Source: Halomonas sp. ALS9 (GTDB taxonomy: Bacteria; Pseudomonadota; Gammaproteobacteria; Pseudomonadales; Halomonadaceae). Taken from it: a stretch of 64,000 nucleotides of DNA. Positions 15,233 through 22,864 of the stretch are shown piece after piece (positions within the stretch are counted from its first letter, which is position 1; every line of letters begins with the position of its first letter). The stretch lies in contig NZ_LXRG01000054.1 of NCBI RefSeq assembly GCF_001651035.1, forward strand, positions 248,001 through 312,000. Direction: 5' to 3'. A program made the position numbers and the translations under genes. The notes beneath the pieces were generated by a model. The model was not told the origin of the DNA. It did no database searches and saw only the letters and a list, made by a program, of their open reading frames with translations.

Positions 15233-18208
15233 GTGATCAATCGCGGTTCTGAATGGCATAGATGGGAGCCGCATATCCATGCGCCCGGCACTATCCTCAA
15301 CAATCAGTTCGGTGTATCCGACCCCTGGAGCTCCTACCTCTCGACGCTCGAAGCCTTGACGCCGAAGGTCGAGGCGGTCGCGGTCACTGACTACTACATT
15401 ACCGACACATACGAAGAATTCCTTCAGCATAAGGACGCAGGCCGATTGCCCGACGTGTCGCTAATCTTTCCTAACATCGAGCTTCGCCTCGACGTGGCAG
15501 CGAAAACGGGCTTCGTAAACGTCCATTTGTTGGTCAGCCCTGAAGACCCTGAACACCTCCTAGAGGTGAAGCGCATCATGAAGCGCCTTCAATTCCATGC
15601 TTTTGGCGACCGATTCGACTGCACGCGAGAAGAACTGATAAAGCTGGGCAAACATTCAGACACTACCATCACTGACGACGGCGCTGCGCTCCGACACGGC
15701 GCCACACAGTTCAAAGTCAACTTCGATCAATTGCGAAAGGTTATCGCCGAGAGCGAATGGGCGAAAAAGAACATTTTGATCGCTGTTGCTGGTGGTTCCA
15801 GTGACGGCACTTCCGGCGTCCGTCAGGCCGCAGACGTGACCGTGCGCCAGGAAATAGAGAAATTCGCCCACATCATTTTCTCCAGCAACCCCGCACAGCG
15901 TGAATTCTGGATCGGTCAACGGAACGTCAGTGTCGAAGAACTGCGCTCGCGTTATGACGGGTGCAAGCCGTGTCTCCATGGCAGCGATTCCCACGACCAG
16001 GAGTCCGTTGGGCAGCCAGTCGACAATCGCTTCTCGTGGATCAAGGGTGCACTGACATTTGATGCCCTACGACAGGCCTGCATCGACCCGGAAGGCCGGG
16101 CCTATGTCGGCGAGAAACCACCAAGGTCGGCAATGCCGTCGCAGGTCATCTCGCATGTTCACTTTGAGGACGCAGATTGGGCGGCCACGCCCGAGATTTC
16201 GCTCAATTCTGGCCTAGTCGCCATCATTGGCGCGCGGGGATCAGGCAAGACGGCACTGGCCGATGTGATCGCTGCTGGTTGCGATGCAATAACTCCAGCT
16301 GGCTGGGAGGCTGACGAAAACGCCAGCCCATCGTTCCTCACACGCGCACGTAAACTGATCGGGGACGCCTCCGCGACACTGACTTGGGGCGGCGGCGCAA
16401 AGGAGACACGTGCGCTTGATGGCCGTGACGCGAACGGCCATATGTCGTTCCCTCGTGCGAGATATCTTTCTCAGCAATTCGTCGAGGAGCTGTGCTCGGC
16501 CAAGGGTGTCTCCGATGGTCTCGTCGATGAGATCGAGCGGGTTATCTTCGATTCCCACTCGCAGGACGACCGCGAGTGGGCGCTTGACTTCACCGAGCTT
16601 CGCGAGCAACGAACCGCTCGCTTCCAGCAAGCCCGCGAGCGTGAGGCGGAGGCTATCGCCGACATCTCCGAAAGCATCGGTACCGAGCTTGAGAAAGAGA
16701 GCCTCGTTGCCAGCCTGAGCAAGCAAGTTGAGCAAAAGAAGAAACTGATCACTGGCTATACGGCTGATCAGGCTAAGCTGGTGGTCAAGGGTACCGAAGC
16801 GCAGGTCGCAAGGCACACCCAGCTCAGCGAGGCGGCGCAGAAGCTAAGAACCAAAATACAAGCCTACAACAATCAGCGCCGAACCTACGTCGCTCTTCAG
16901 GACGAGGTTCGCAGTATGCGCGCCACCGGCGCGCCCGAAATGCTCCGTCAGATCCAGGCGCGACACAACAACAGTGGCCTAGGTGCCAATCAGTGGGACG
17001 AGTTCCTGCTGATCTATAAGGGCGATGTCGACACTAGCCTCACGGCCTACACCGCATGGGCCGACGGCGAGGTTCGCAGGCTCAACGGTGATCCGCCATC
17101 GACCGGCGATCCCAAGGTTGCCCTGATTGCCGATGACGCAGATCTCACGATGCTTCCGCTTGCGCCGATCACAGCAGAGATGGCACGACTTGAAGCGCTA
17201 TTCGGCGCGGACAAGCTAGTTCGTGAGCAATACGCAGCGCTTACTAAGCGGATTGCGCAAGAGAATTCCGCGCTTGAGACCTTGGAAGCACGTCTCACTG
17301 ACGCCAAGGGCGCGGCAGCACGACGGAAGGACTTGCAGACTGAACGCGATGCCACATATGGCCGCGTGTTCGAGGCCATCATAAACGAGCAAAACGAGCT
17401 GGCTGGCCTGTATGCACCGCTCATGGAGCGACTATCCTCATCATCGGGCACGCTCAAAAAGCTGAGTTTTTCAGTCCGCAGGATTGCCGATGTCCAGACC
17501 TGGGGCGCATTTGCCGAAGAGGAACTCCTCGACCGGCGTAAGGCGGGCCCTTTTTACGGGCGCGGCTCGTTGATCGCGGTCGCGACGAAATCGCTCAAAT
17601 CTGCATGGGAAACCGGCTCTGCCGCTGAGGTTCAGTCTGCAATGACGGCCTTTATGGGAAAATACCTGAAAGACCTCTTATCGCACGCGCCATTTTCCCC
17701 AGCGCAGCAAACTGAATTCCGCGCGTGGTCGAAGCGGTTCGCGCACTGGCTTTTCGGAACCGAACACATTGCCGTTCGCTACGAGATCTCCTACGACGGT
17801 GTCGATATCCGAAAGTTGTCCCCAGGCACGCGTGGGATCGTCCTGTTGCTGCTCTACCTCGCGCTCGACGATTCCGACGACAGACCGCTGATTATCGACC
17901 AGCCAGAGGAAAATCTTGATCCAAAGTCGGTCTTCGACGAGCTGGTAGCGCTGTTCATCGAGGCGAAGGCGAAACGCCAGGTGATCATGGTGACACACAA
18001 CGCCAATCTCGTGATCAACTCCGATGCGGATCAGATCATCGTCGCCGAAGCAGGTCCGCATCTCTCAGGTGGTCTGCCTCCGATCAGCTATATATCGGGT
18101 GGGCTAGAGGACGCTGCGATCCGCAAGGTGGTTTGTGACATCCTTGAAGGTGGCGAAGCCGCTTTCCGTGAACGAGCGAGGCGTCTTCGCGTCCGTCTCG
18201 ATCGATAG
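15233..18208 (+). CDS. PHP domain fused to an SMC/ABC-type AAA ATPase (TrlF-like)
   Basis: A 991-residue protein starting at GTG 15233 with GGAG upstream. The N-terminal third is a PHP-type metal-dependent phosphoesterase: HIH motif at residues 14-16, VTDYYIT near 51, HGSDSHD near 247-253. The rest is an ABC/SMC-like ATPase: Walker A GARGSGKT near 333-340, long coiled-coil arms between about 440 and 720, signature LSPGTRG near 861, Walker B LIIDQPEENLD near 885 and MVTHNANL near 919. The pattern recalls TrlF-family ATPases and nuclease-ATPase defence proteins such as those with OLD or PtuA-like engines. Base composition is higher in G+C than the neighbouring Roco gene, so the two probably arrived from different sources. 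Function unproven. Confidence 0.85.
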   Translation: MINRGSEWHRWEPHIHAPGTILNNQFGVSDPWSSYLSTLEALTPKVEAVAVTDYYITDTYEEFLQHKDAGRLPDVSLIFPNIELRLDVAAKTGFVNVHLLVSPEDPEHLLEVKRIMKRLQFHAFGDRFDCTREELIKLGKHSDTTITDDGAALRHGATQFKVNFDQLRKVIAESEWAKKNILIAVAGGSSDGTSGVRQAADVTVRQEIEKFAHIIFSSNPAQREFWIGQRNVSVEELRSRYDGCKPCLHGSDSHDQESVGQPVDNRFSWIKGALTFDALRQACIDPEGRAYVGEKPPRSAMPSQVISHVHFEDADWAATPEISLNSGLVAIIGARGSGKTALADVIAAGCDAITPAGWEADENASPSFLTRARKLIGDASATLTWGGGAKETRALDGRDANGHMSFPRARYLSQQFVEELCSAKGVSDGLVDEIERVIFDSHSQDDREWALDFTELREQRTARFQQAREREAEAIADISESIGTELEKESLVASLSKQVEQKKKLITGYTADQAKLVVKGTEAQVARHTQLSEAAQKLRTKIQAYNNQRRTYVALQDEVRSMRATGAPEMLRQIQARHNNSGLGANQWDEFLLIYKGDVDTSLTAYTAWADGEVRRLNGDPPSTGDPKVALIADDADLTMLPLAPITAEMARLEALFGADKLVREQYAALTKRIAQENSALETLEARLTDAKGAAARRKDLQTERDATYGRVFEAIINEQNELAGLYAPLMERLSSSSGTLKKLSFSVRRIADVQTWGAFAEEELLDRRKAGPFYGRGSLIAVATKSLKSAWETGSAAEVQSAMTAFMGKYLKDLLSHAPFSPAQQTEFRAWSKRFAHWLFGTEHIAVRYEISYDGVDIRKLSPGTRGIVLLLLYLALDDSDDRPLIIDQPEENLDPKSVFDELVALFIEAKAKRQVIMVTHNANLVINSDADQIIVAEAGPHLSGGLPPISYISGGLEDAAIRKVVCDILEGGEAAFRERARRLRVRLDR

Positions 18209-18299
18209 GTTGGACTATGATGGCAAGCCCGTCCACGACAGATACAACATCGTGACGGCTCTTGGGGGCATGCCGGTATTGGCCAAAAGCAGTACCTAA
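18168..18299 (+). CDS. Short overlapping frame after the PHP-ATPase, possibly truncated partner gene
   Basis: A 43-codon frame from GTG 18168 overlaps the end of the ATPase gene by 41 bases and continues to TAA at 18297-18299. Its product (VNERGVFASVSIDRLDYDGK at the start) looks protein-like in the part beyond the ATPase stop. It may be the remnant of a second operon gene cut off where the cargo joins phage sequence. No strong ribosome-binding site is seen. Confidence 0.3.
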   Translation: MNERGVFASVSIDRLDYDGKPVHDRYNIVTALGGMPVLAKSST

Positions 18300-18333
18300 T
18301 GCCCACTCCTCTAGAGCATTGAGATAGCTAAGC

Positions 18334-18360
18334 GCGTTGGCCATCATTTGGGGCCAACGC
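18334..18360. repeat. Perfect 9-bp inverted repeat at the cargo/phage junction
   Basis: GCGTTGGCC and GGCCAACGC pair around a nine-base loop, between the cargo end and the stop of the Q-position gene. Neither side has a T-run, so it is not a standard terminator; it may serve as a transcription pause, an operator or a cargo boundary. Confidence 0.4.
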
Positions 18361-18368
18361 ACTCCAAT

Positions 18369-18929
18369 CTATTCCTGCCCGACCTCCCCCACCGCCAACA
18401 CCTGCCACAGTCGCTTACGCGCTCGCTTACCCGCCACCTGCAATGCCTCCACACTCTCAAAATGCCTTACCCTCTCATTGAGCCCCAGCGCCCTAAGCAG
18501 CACCTCCTGCCTCTCCACCATCTGCCTGGCAGTCACCATCCAAATGCTATGGCCCATCTTCTCCGGACGGATGCGGGCGGCCTGCATCAGCATCGCCGCG
18601 GCCTGGCGTTTGGGCAGTTGATCGAGCAGTACGCCGCAGGCTTTATGCCACTCGCTTTGAGGGTGGTAGCGCAACGCGGCCAACATTGCCTGGTCACTAC
18701 GCCCACCGCCGCCCGGTATCTCTCCCGCTAGAGCCGTCACACTGAACGGCTGGTAACCTGGGTTCTCATGAAGGCAATCCAGCTGCAGCTCCAACATCGT
18801 GTCGATGATGCGGGATACTGCAGCGTCACGCGCTCGTTCATCACTCTTCGCAGCCTCCACGACACGCCAGGGGTTTGCTACCCGCTTCCAATCATCAAAC
18901 TGCATCCTGCTTCCCTTCTGCTGTGTCAT
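18369..18929 (-). CDS. Phage protein at late-antiterminator (Q) position
   Basis: A 186-residue, largely helical protein with a basic C-terminus (KRARKRLWQVL). It is the last early-type gene before the lysis region, the place of Q in lambda. I do not recognise a defined family. ATG at 18929 overlaps the TGA of the VRR-NUC gene (TGATG) and has GGAGG eight bases upstream, so it is translationally coupled; a longer frame to 18998 is not needed. An antiterminator role is inferred from position and from the tR'-like hairpin before the lysis genes. Confidence 0.6.
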   Translation of the reverse strand: MTQQKGSRMQFDDWKRVANPWRVVEAAKSDERARDAAVSRIIDTMLELQLDCLHENPGYQPFSVTALAGEIPGGGGRSDQAMLAALRYHPQSEWHKACGVLLDQLPKRQAAAMLMQAARIRPEKMGHSIWMVTARQMVERQEVLLRALGLNERVRHFESVEALQVAGKRARKRLWQVLAVGEVGQE

Positions 18930-19438
18930 CACCCATTCCTCCACTCGGTACCGCTTTCCAGCGCCAGCCGTTCCCCCACTATTTGCGTGCGGGGCCAACT
19001 GGCGTATTCCCTAAGCACTGCCTTCGCCTCGTCTAGTCCCCGCGCCATCACCGCGCAGTAGCCTTCGTACTCACTATCTTCCAGCCACTTGAATTGGCTA
19101 TCGGCTAACGGCGCATCCTTGGGCGGGGTGGCCTTGAACTCCAGGTACAAGCCAAACCAACCGCCGCGGGCCTGCCGAACGGGGAGATCGCTAACGCCTG
19201 CCTTTACGCCCTGGCGTTTTAAGTCGCTTGCGGTTTTCTTATTGCGGTGCCCACCGTTGGGTACATGAAAGGTGGCATCAAACAACTCGCCTACTGGTTG
19301 GCCGCGCATCTTCTCGCCATACAGCCAACGGATAAGCACCGCCTGCTCCTGCCCTTCCCAGTCAACTGGCTTTGCCCGGGGCATACCGCTTTTGGTCAGT
19401 GCTCGAGGACGGCGGGGTTTTTGGATTCGTAACGTCAC
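18929..19438 (-). CDS. VRR-NUC domain nuclease
   Basis: A 169-residue protein with a VRR-NUC type nuclease core: VDWEGQEQAVLIRWL, FHVPNGGHRNKK, LKRQGVKAGVSDLP with the catalytic Asp, and LYLEFKA with the Glu-x-Lys. In phages this fold replaces other Holliday-junction resolvases or structure-specific nucleases of the nin region. The preceding gene overlaps its start by four bases and the Q-position gene overlaps its stop. Substrate cannot be told from sequence. Confidence 0.85.
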   Translation of the reverse strand: MTLRIQKPRRPRALTKSGMPRAKPVDWEGQEQAVLIRWLYGEKMRGQPVGELFDATFHVPNGGHRNKKTASDLKRQGVKAGVSDLPVRQARGGWFGLYLEFKATPPKDAPLADSQFKWLEDSEYEGYCAVMARGLDEAKAVLREYASWPRTQIVGERLALESGTEWRNG

Positions 19439-19752
19439 GCCATCCCCCCGGCCAACTGATCGAGCATTCGCTGCTGGCGCTCCCAGCGTTGGTAATCGGC
19501 AACGATCCGCTCCAGCATGGCCCGCGCCGTGTCATTATGATCCAGCTCGGCGCGGCTTTGGATGCCACACGAATGACGGATGAAATCAGCGCAATCTTCC
19601 GGGCTGTGGGTACCATCGGGCAGTTGCCAATATTCAAGCGCTTTTGCCTGGCGGCGGCGGCAATCCAGATACAAACCGAACCGCACGTTTTGGCACAATA
19701 ACGCGGCACGGCGTGCCTGCTGGCCACCTTTCAATGCTTCACCCATCGTCAT
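19435..19752 (-). CDS. Phage hypothetical protein of nin-like region
   Basis: A 105-residue protein with four Cys, a basic YLDCRRRQAKALEYW segment and an IRHSCGIQSRAELDHN segment, followed by a helical Arg/Gln-rich tail. I do not recognise it. ATG at 19752 overlaps the end of the small membrane gene by 14 bases and its own stop overlaps the nuclease start by four, so it is firmly embedded in the early operon. Confidence 0.6.
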   Translation of the reverse strand: MTMGEALKGGQQARRAALLCQNVRFGLYLDCRRRQAKALEYWQLPDGTHSPEDCADFIRHSCGIQSRAELDHNDTARAMLERIVADYQRWERQQRMLDQLAGGMA

Positions 19753-19867
19753 GCTCCCCTTGATCGTTCAGCTCTTCGACTCTCTTGCAAAAGGCGCCAG
19801 CAGCACAGGCCACCGCGATAAACACACCCGCCAGCACACCCAACAGAAACCAGCTCATGCCATCCAT
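19739..19867 (-). CDS. 42-residue single-pass membrane protein
   Basis: A very short gene (starting MDGMSWFLLGVLAGVF) with one membrane helix covering residues 5-23 and a charged tail. GGGAGG lies nine bases before the ATG at 19867. It overlaps the zinc-ribbon gene upstream and the next gene downstream, as coupled phage genes do. Membrane location is clear from the sequence; function unknown. Confidence 0.6.
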   Translation of the reverse strand: MDGMSWFLLGVLAGVFIAVACAAGAFCKRVEELNDQGEHDDG

Positions 19868-20013
19868 CGCTGCCCACCTCCCCGTTGGGATTTGCGCATG
19901 CACTGCTTGCACGCTGGTAGCTGTTCACCGGTACCGGGGTCGCGGAAGTCGGCAGCGCTTTTGCGGTATTGGCAGGCCGGGCACTTAGGCCGGTGATAAA
20001 CACGGCTTAACAT
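19855..20013 (-). CDS. 52-residue zinc-ribbon protein
   Basis: A short gene from ATG 20013 with GGGAGGG nine bases upstream, inside the end of the P-like gene. The product has two Cys pairs (CPAC near residue 11 and CKQC near 35) separated by 20 residues, a classic zinc ribbon, and a basic tail. Overlapping starts and stops on both sides support it as real. A larger overlapping frame at 19749-20003 lacks a ribosome-binding site and was rejected. Confidence 0.65.
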   Translation of the reverse strand: MLSRVYHRPKCPACQYRKSAADFRDPGTGEQLPACKQCMRKSQRGGGQRWMA

Positions 20014-20015
20014 GA

Positions 20016-20744
20016 TTAATGCCCTCCCATTGCAGCTAGCGGCGCGCCCGCTTGTTCCAGCAGTTCACGACGGCGGGCCTCTTCGCGCTCGATTTGTTCG
20101 CGACGCTGACGCGCCTTGGCATCGCCAGGTTTATTGATGAGCTCGCGTAGCTGGCCAACCATGCGCTTACGCTGACGCCTACCTTCCTCGCTTAACGGCT
20201 TTTCAGGGGGCGGCAACAGGTGCGCCACCTTAGGCGCGGCTAGCTTGCCTGCGTCCACGGCCTCCTGAAGCACCATTTCACGGCGTTGCTGGTCATGCCC
20301 CAACGACACCTCCCAAACGGGCTGGCGCCCTTCCGCTTTAACGGTTTCGGCTTCCCGCTCGTATGCCGCCAGGAAGGCCATACGCGCCCCCACTTGGTCA
20401 CCGCCGTTCAGTACCGGCTTGGCCACGGCAAAAGCGCGGGCAACTTCCGGTGTCCATACCACGGTTTCGCTCTCATCAATGCTGCGCAGCGCCAGCGCCC
20501 AGGCCTCATTGGGCAGCAAGTGCGCCTTAGCGCTGGGCAAACGGTCAACGATCGCGGCCAAGGTCAGCTTGCCGTGTAGCTCGGCACGGCAGCGTGCCAA
20601 GGCGCGGCGGATCTCAGTAAACGGGTAGCCGCTTAGGTCGTCAGTGATCAATACCGCGGCAGCTGGGCGGATCTCTTGGCCCAGCACCTCGGCCGTGGCG
20701 TAAACCAGTTCAAGCACCTGGTCAGACTCTTGGGCGGTTAGCAT
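20016..20744 (-). CDS. Phage replication protein at lambda P position
   Basis: A 242-residue helical protein directly after the O-like initiator, overlapping it by seven bases. Lambda P loads the host helicase at the origin. The segment YPFTEIRRALARCRAELHGK followed by LTLAAIVDRLPSAKAHL resembles phage replication accessory proteins, and the C-terminal third is strongly charged with many Arg and Glu. Similarity to P itself was not established, so the role is inferred from order. Confidence 0.6.
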   Translation of the reverse strand: MLTAQESDQVLELVYATAEVLGQEIRPAAAVLITDDLSGYPFTEIRRALARCRAELHGKLTLAAIVDRLPSAKAHLLPNEAWALALRSIDESETVVWTPEVARAFAVAKPVLNGGDQVGARMAFLAAYEREAETVKAEGRQPVWEVSLGHDQQRREMVLQEAVDAGKLAAPKVAHLLPPPEKPLSEEGRRQRKRMVGQLRELINKPGDAKARQRREQIEREEARRRELLEQAGAPLAAMGGH

Positions 20745-21757
20745 GATGAAGACTCCTGCTGTTGGCGCCGGGCGGCCATGATGCGCTTGGCCTCTTCGGC
20801 GTTACTCAGGTTGGATTGCGTGCTGTCCAGCTGGCGCGCCCTGGCCTGGGTCACCTGCTGGCCCGTGGCGAGCTGAGTGGCGATCGCCTCGCAGTCCTGC
20901 AACAACAGGCCCACAGGGTGCATTCGGGCGGTGTAATACTGGTTATTCAGCTTCACGTAGTGGGCGGCCACCCCAGGGGCACGTTCTGCTCCTACTCGGT
21001 CAACCAACTGGCTCATGTTCGCGCCCACTTTCTGGTTCCACACCGGCCAGGTGCCGTAACGGGCACGGTAAGCACAGGCATAGTTGGCCCAGGGTTTGAA
21101 GGTTTTGGCGGTGGGGTCGCGGGTGCCAGGCATATCGCTGGGGATACGCGCCAGCAGATCATCGGCGGATTCCTGAGCGCCAGCGGTTTCAGCTTCGGGT
21201 TTTGCTTCCGGTTCGTCAGCGGCCAGGTCATCCCCCCCGGCAGCGGCTGGGCTAGCCCCAGGCGCAATCTGCGTACTCTCTGCCGTAGTCTCTGCTGTAG
21301 TCTCTGTAATAGTTGGGCGCATTCCGCCATCACTGTCTGACGGGTTTGTGCAATCTTGTTTGGCGGATTCCGCCATACTGGATGGCGCTTTCCTGCATTC
21401 CTGATTGGCGGATTCCGCCAGACTGGAATGGCGCTTTTGTGCAAGTTGAATCAGGTCGACTTCTATCGCTTCGCGATCCAGTCGGTAGTAGGTTTTGCAA
21501 GGCACGCCGCGACGCGCCTCTTTTAAATAGCCCTTACTGACCAACTTCTTACGGGCTGTTTCCTGCTCCCGACGCGTCATGCCCGTTTCGTTCGTCCATT
21601 CCGCTTGGGTTTTATAGAACCAGCCTTCATCGTCTTTGGTTCGTGTTGACCAGTACACGCACTGTGAAAGCATGAGAGCGCCGGTAATGCCCACGCCCAA
21701 GTCAACGAACGTGCGGTTGAAGGCTATTGGCCTGTCCAGCAGATTAAGCAGGCTCAT
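20738..21757 (-). CDS. Phage replication initiator (lambda O-like)
   Basis: A 339-residue protein with a winged-helix N-terminal domain (residues about 15-95: GALMLSQCVYWSTRTKD, then TQAEWTNETGMTRREQETAR), a low-complexity Thr/Ala/Glu-rich linker, and a C-terminal domain expected to contact the helicase loader. Three iterons lie inside the gene at the end of the winged-helix part, as the lambda origin lies within O. GGGGTGATGT precedes the ATG at 21757. It is the first clear replication gene of the rightward-type early operon. Confidence 0.8.
   Translation of the reverse strand: MSLLNLLDRPIAFNRTFVDLGVGITGALMLSQCVYWSTRTKDDEGWFYKTQAEWTNETGMTRREQETARKKLVSKGYLKEARRGVPCKTYYRLDREAIEVDLIQLAQKRHSSLAESANQECRKAPSSMAESAKQDCTNPSDSDGGMRPTITETTAETTAESTQIAPGASPAAAGGDDLAADEPEAKPEAETAGAQESADDLLARIPSDMPGTRDPTAKTFKPWANYACAYRARYGTWPVWNQKVGANMSQLVDRVGAERAPGVAAHYVKLNNQYYTARMHPVGLLLQDCEAIATQLATGQQVTQARARQLDSTQSNLSNAEEAKRIMAARRQQQESSSC
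21316..21420. repeat. Three iterons inside the O-like gene: probable phage replication origin
   Basis: GGCGGATTCCGCC occurs at 21362-21374 and 21407-21419, and a variant GGCGCATTCCGCC at 21316-21328, spaced 46 and 45 bases. Each unit is an inverted repeat with a one-base centre. The two right-hand copies are followed by similar sequence (ACTGGATGGCGCTTT and ACTGGAATGGCGCTTT), so the repeat unit is about 35-40 bases. Location and design match lambda-type origins, where O binds iterons inside its own gene. Confidence 0.75.
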
Positions 21758-21842
21758 ACATCACCCCGCTTGAATAGAAAGCCACATCGCCAACCGCTAA
21801 GGTGGTAGTTGCGACACCATCAACTAATAGAAGGAAAGCGAC

Positions 21843-22241
21843 ATGGCTGAAAACGAATACTTTGCTCTGTGGGATAGCCACTTCAGAGATGAATGCCATC
21901 ACGCAGAAATTGATTACCAAACATGTACAAGGCAAGAAGAAGCCCAGGTCATCCGAGAAGTACTGAAGCAATTTATGGCAATGTTTTTGGAGCTGAATCT
22001 GGATAGCCGTTACCGCAGATTGGGGTTGCCAATTCATGGCATTGAAGTACTCCAAGCACGTGCTGCAGAACTTCACCACTTGCGGCCAAGTGAGACTCGG
22101 GAAATGCACCTGAATGACTTGCTCGTCTTGCTGGCTGGGGAGTTTCAACATGTATCTATTCCTCCCGAGGCGTGTAAGGTGATCCGAACGAAGACGGCTG
22201 ATCTTCCAGAGTGGTCTGAGATTGACGAGCTTTTGCCTTAG
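21843..22241 (+). CDS. Plus-strand gene of unknown function between O- and cII-position genes
   Basis: A 132-residue acidic protein rich in His, Glu and Leu, with no recognised motif. AAGGAAAG precedes the ATG by a good distance. It runs against the early operon and its end overlaps the end of the convergent gene at 22156-22485 by 86 bases. Its A+T content is higher than the replication genes, suggesting an inserted moron. A minus-strand frame over the same bases (21744-22151) is poorer and was rejected. Confidence 0.6.
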   Translation: MAENEYFALWDSHFRDECHHAEIDYQTCTRQEEAQVIREVLKQFMAMFLELNLDSRYRRLGLPIHGIEVLQARAAELHHLRPSETREMHLNDLLVLLAGEFQHVSIPPEACKVIRTKTADLPEWSEIDELLP

Positions 22242-22485
22242 TTCTTAACTCTGGAATTGAAGAAAGCGGTAAGCCGAGGCGCTGGCGGCATCGTTTCAGG
22301 GCCTCGGTCGCTAATTGTGCTTCTTGCCTGAACTTCCTAGCCCTGATTTCATGAAGCTGCGCGCTGCTTTTCTTGGCCATGATGTCTTCGATTAAAAGGC
22401 CTATTTCCCTTTCTATTTCCCATTGCGCCATTTTCTCCAGGGGCGGCTTGGAGTCCTCAATGAACTGATCTAATGTTTTGCGCAT
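22156..22485 (-). CDS. Early phage gene at cII position
   Basis: A 109-residue helical, charged protein with a GAGGTG ribosome-binding site before the ATG at 22485. It is the first gene after cro, the place of cII in lambda, but I see no helix-turn-helix, so a CII function should not be assumed. Two paired helices (residues about 16-70) suggest a coiled-coil dimer. Confidence 0.55.
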   Translation of the reverse strand: MRKTLDQFIEDSKPPLEKMAQWEIEREIGLLIEDIMAKKSSAQLHEIRARKFRQEAQLATEALKRCRQRLGLPLSSIPELRTKAKARQSQTTLEDQPSSFGSPYTPREE

Positions 22486-22525
22486 TTGGGCACCTCACAA
22501 ATACCTGTATATGTATTCACCGCGT

Positions 22526-22792
22526 TCATGAGGAAGCTATTCGGGTTTTATATGAGTTAACCTTGGATTCATCCTGAGATGGGCCAGCTTGCTCGAGTAA
22601 CCATTCAGTGGTGAAAGCTCCATTTGCAGCGGCGGCCATTTTCTGCGCATGTTGGGTTTCGCCCGTGTACTCTGTTCTTGGAAGAGAGCCACGTTGAAGC
22701 CATTTGTAGACTCCCCTAGAAGAAATGCCGCAAATACGGGCACAGTTAGCTGGCCCGCCGATAATATCGATTGCTTTACGCAATTCGCTCAT
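22526..22792 (-). CDS. Cro-like repressor
   Basis: An 88-residue DNA-binding protein transcribed divergently from cI. The N-terminal helix-turn-helix (residues 5-35: AIDIIGGPANCARICGISSR, then GVYKWLQRGSLP) has the Cro/YdaS pattern. The intergenic space to cI is only 72 bases and carries the GTAC operators. Cro would repress cI and lower early transcription, pushing the phage towards lysis. Confidence 0.85.
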   Translation of the reverse strand: MSELRKAIDIIGGPANCARICGISSRGVYKWLQRGSLPRTEYTGETQHAQKMAAAANGAFTTEWLLEQAGPSQDESKVNSYKTRIASS

Positions 22793-22822
22793 GAAAATAA
22801 AACCTCTATAAGTGAACTATTA

Positions 22823-22850
22823 GTACATGATAAACAAGTACTGCAAGTAC
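22823..22850. promoter_or_regulatory. OR-like operator cluster between cro and cI
   Basis: Three GTAC units stand at 22823, 22838 and 22847, spaced 11 and 5 bases apart. The larger element GTACATGATAAACAAGTAC (22823-22841) matches 16 of 19 positions of an element at 24656-24674, and the shorter GTACTGCAAGTAC is an inverted repeat. Both probably bind CI and Cro to control the divergent promoters. Confidence 0.75.
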
Positions 22851-22864
22851 ACGCAAGGAGTGAG

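Noticed and set aside
19749-20003. 84-codon minus-strand frame
   Set aside because: No ribosome-binding site; two smaller frames in the same stretch have good sites and clear zinc-ribbon and membrane features.
21316-21420. Protein-level repeat in the O-like gene
   Set aside because: The first copy is in a different frame from the other two, so the repeat is conserved as DNA and fits origin iterons better.
21744-22151. 135-codon minus-strand frame between O-like and cII-position genes
   Set aside because: It overlaps the O-like start, has no ribosome-binding site, and its product is less protein-like than the plus-strand gene at 21843.
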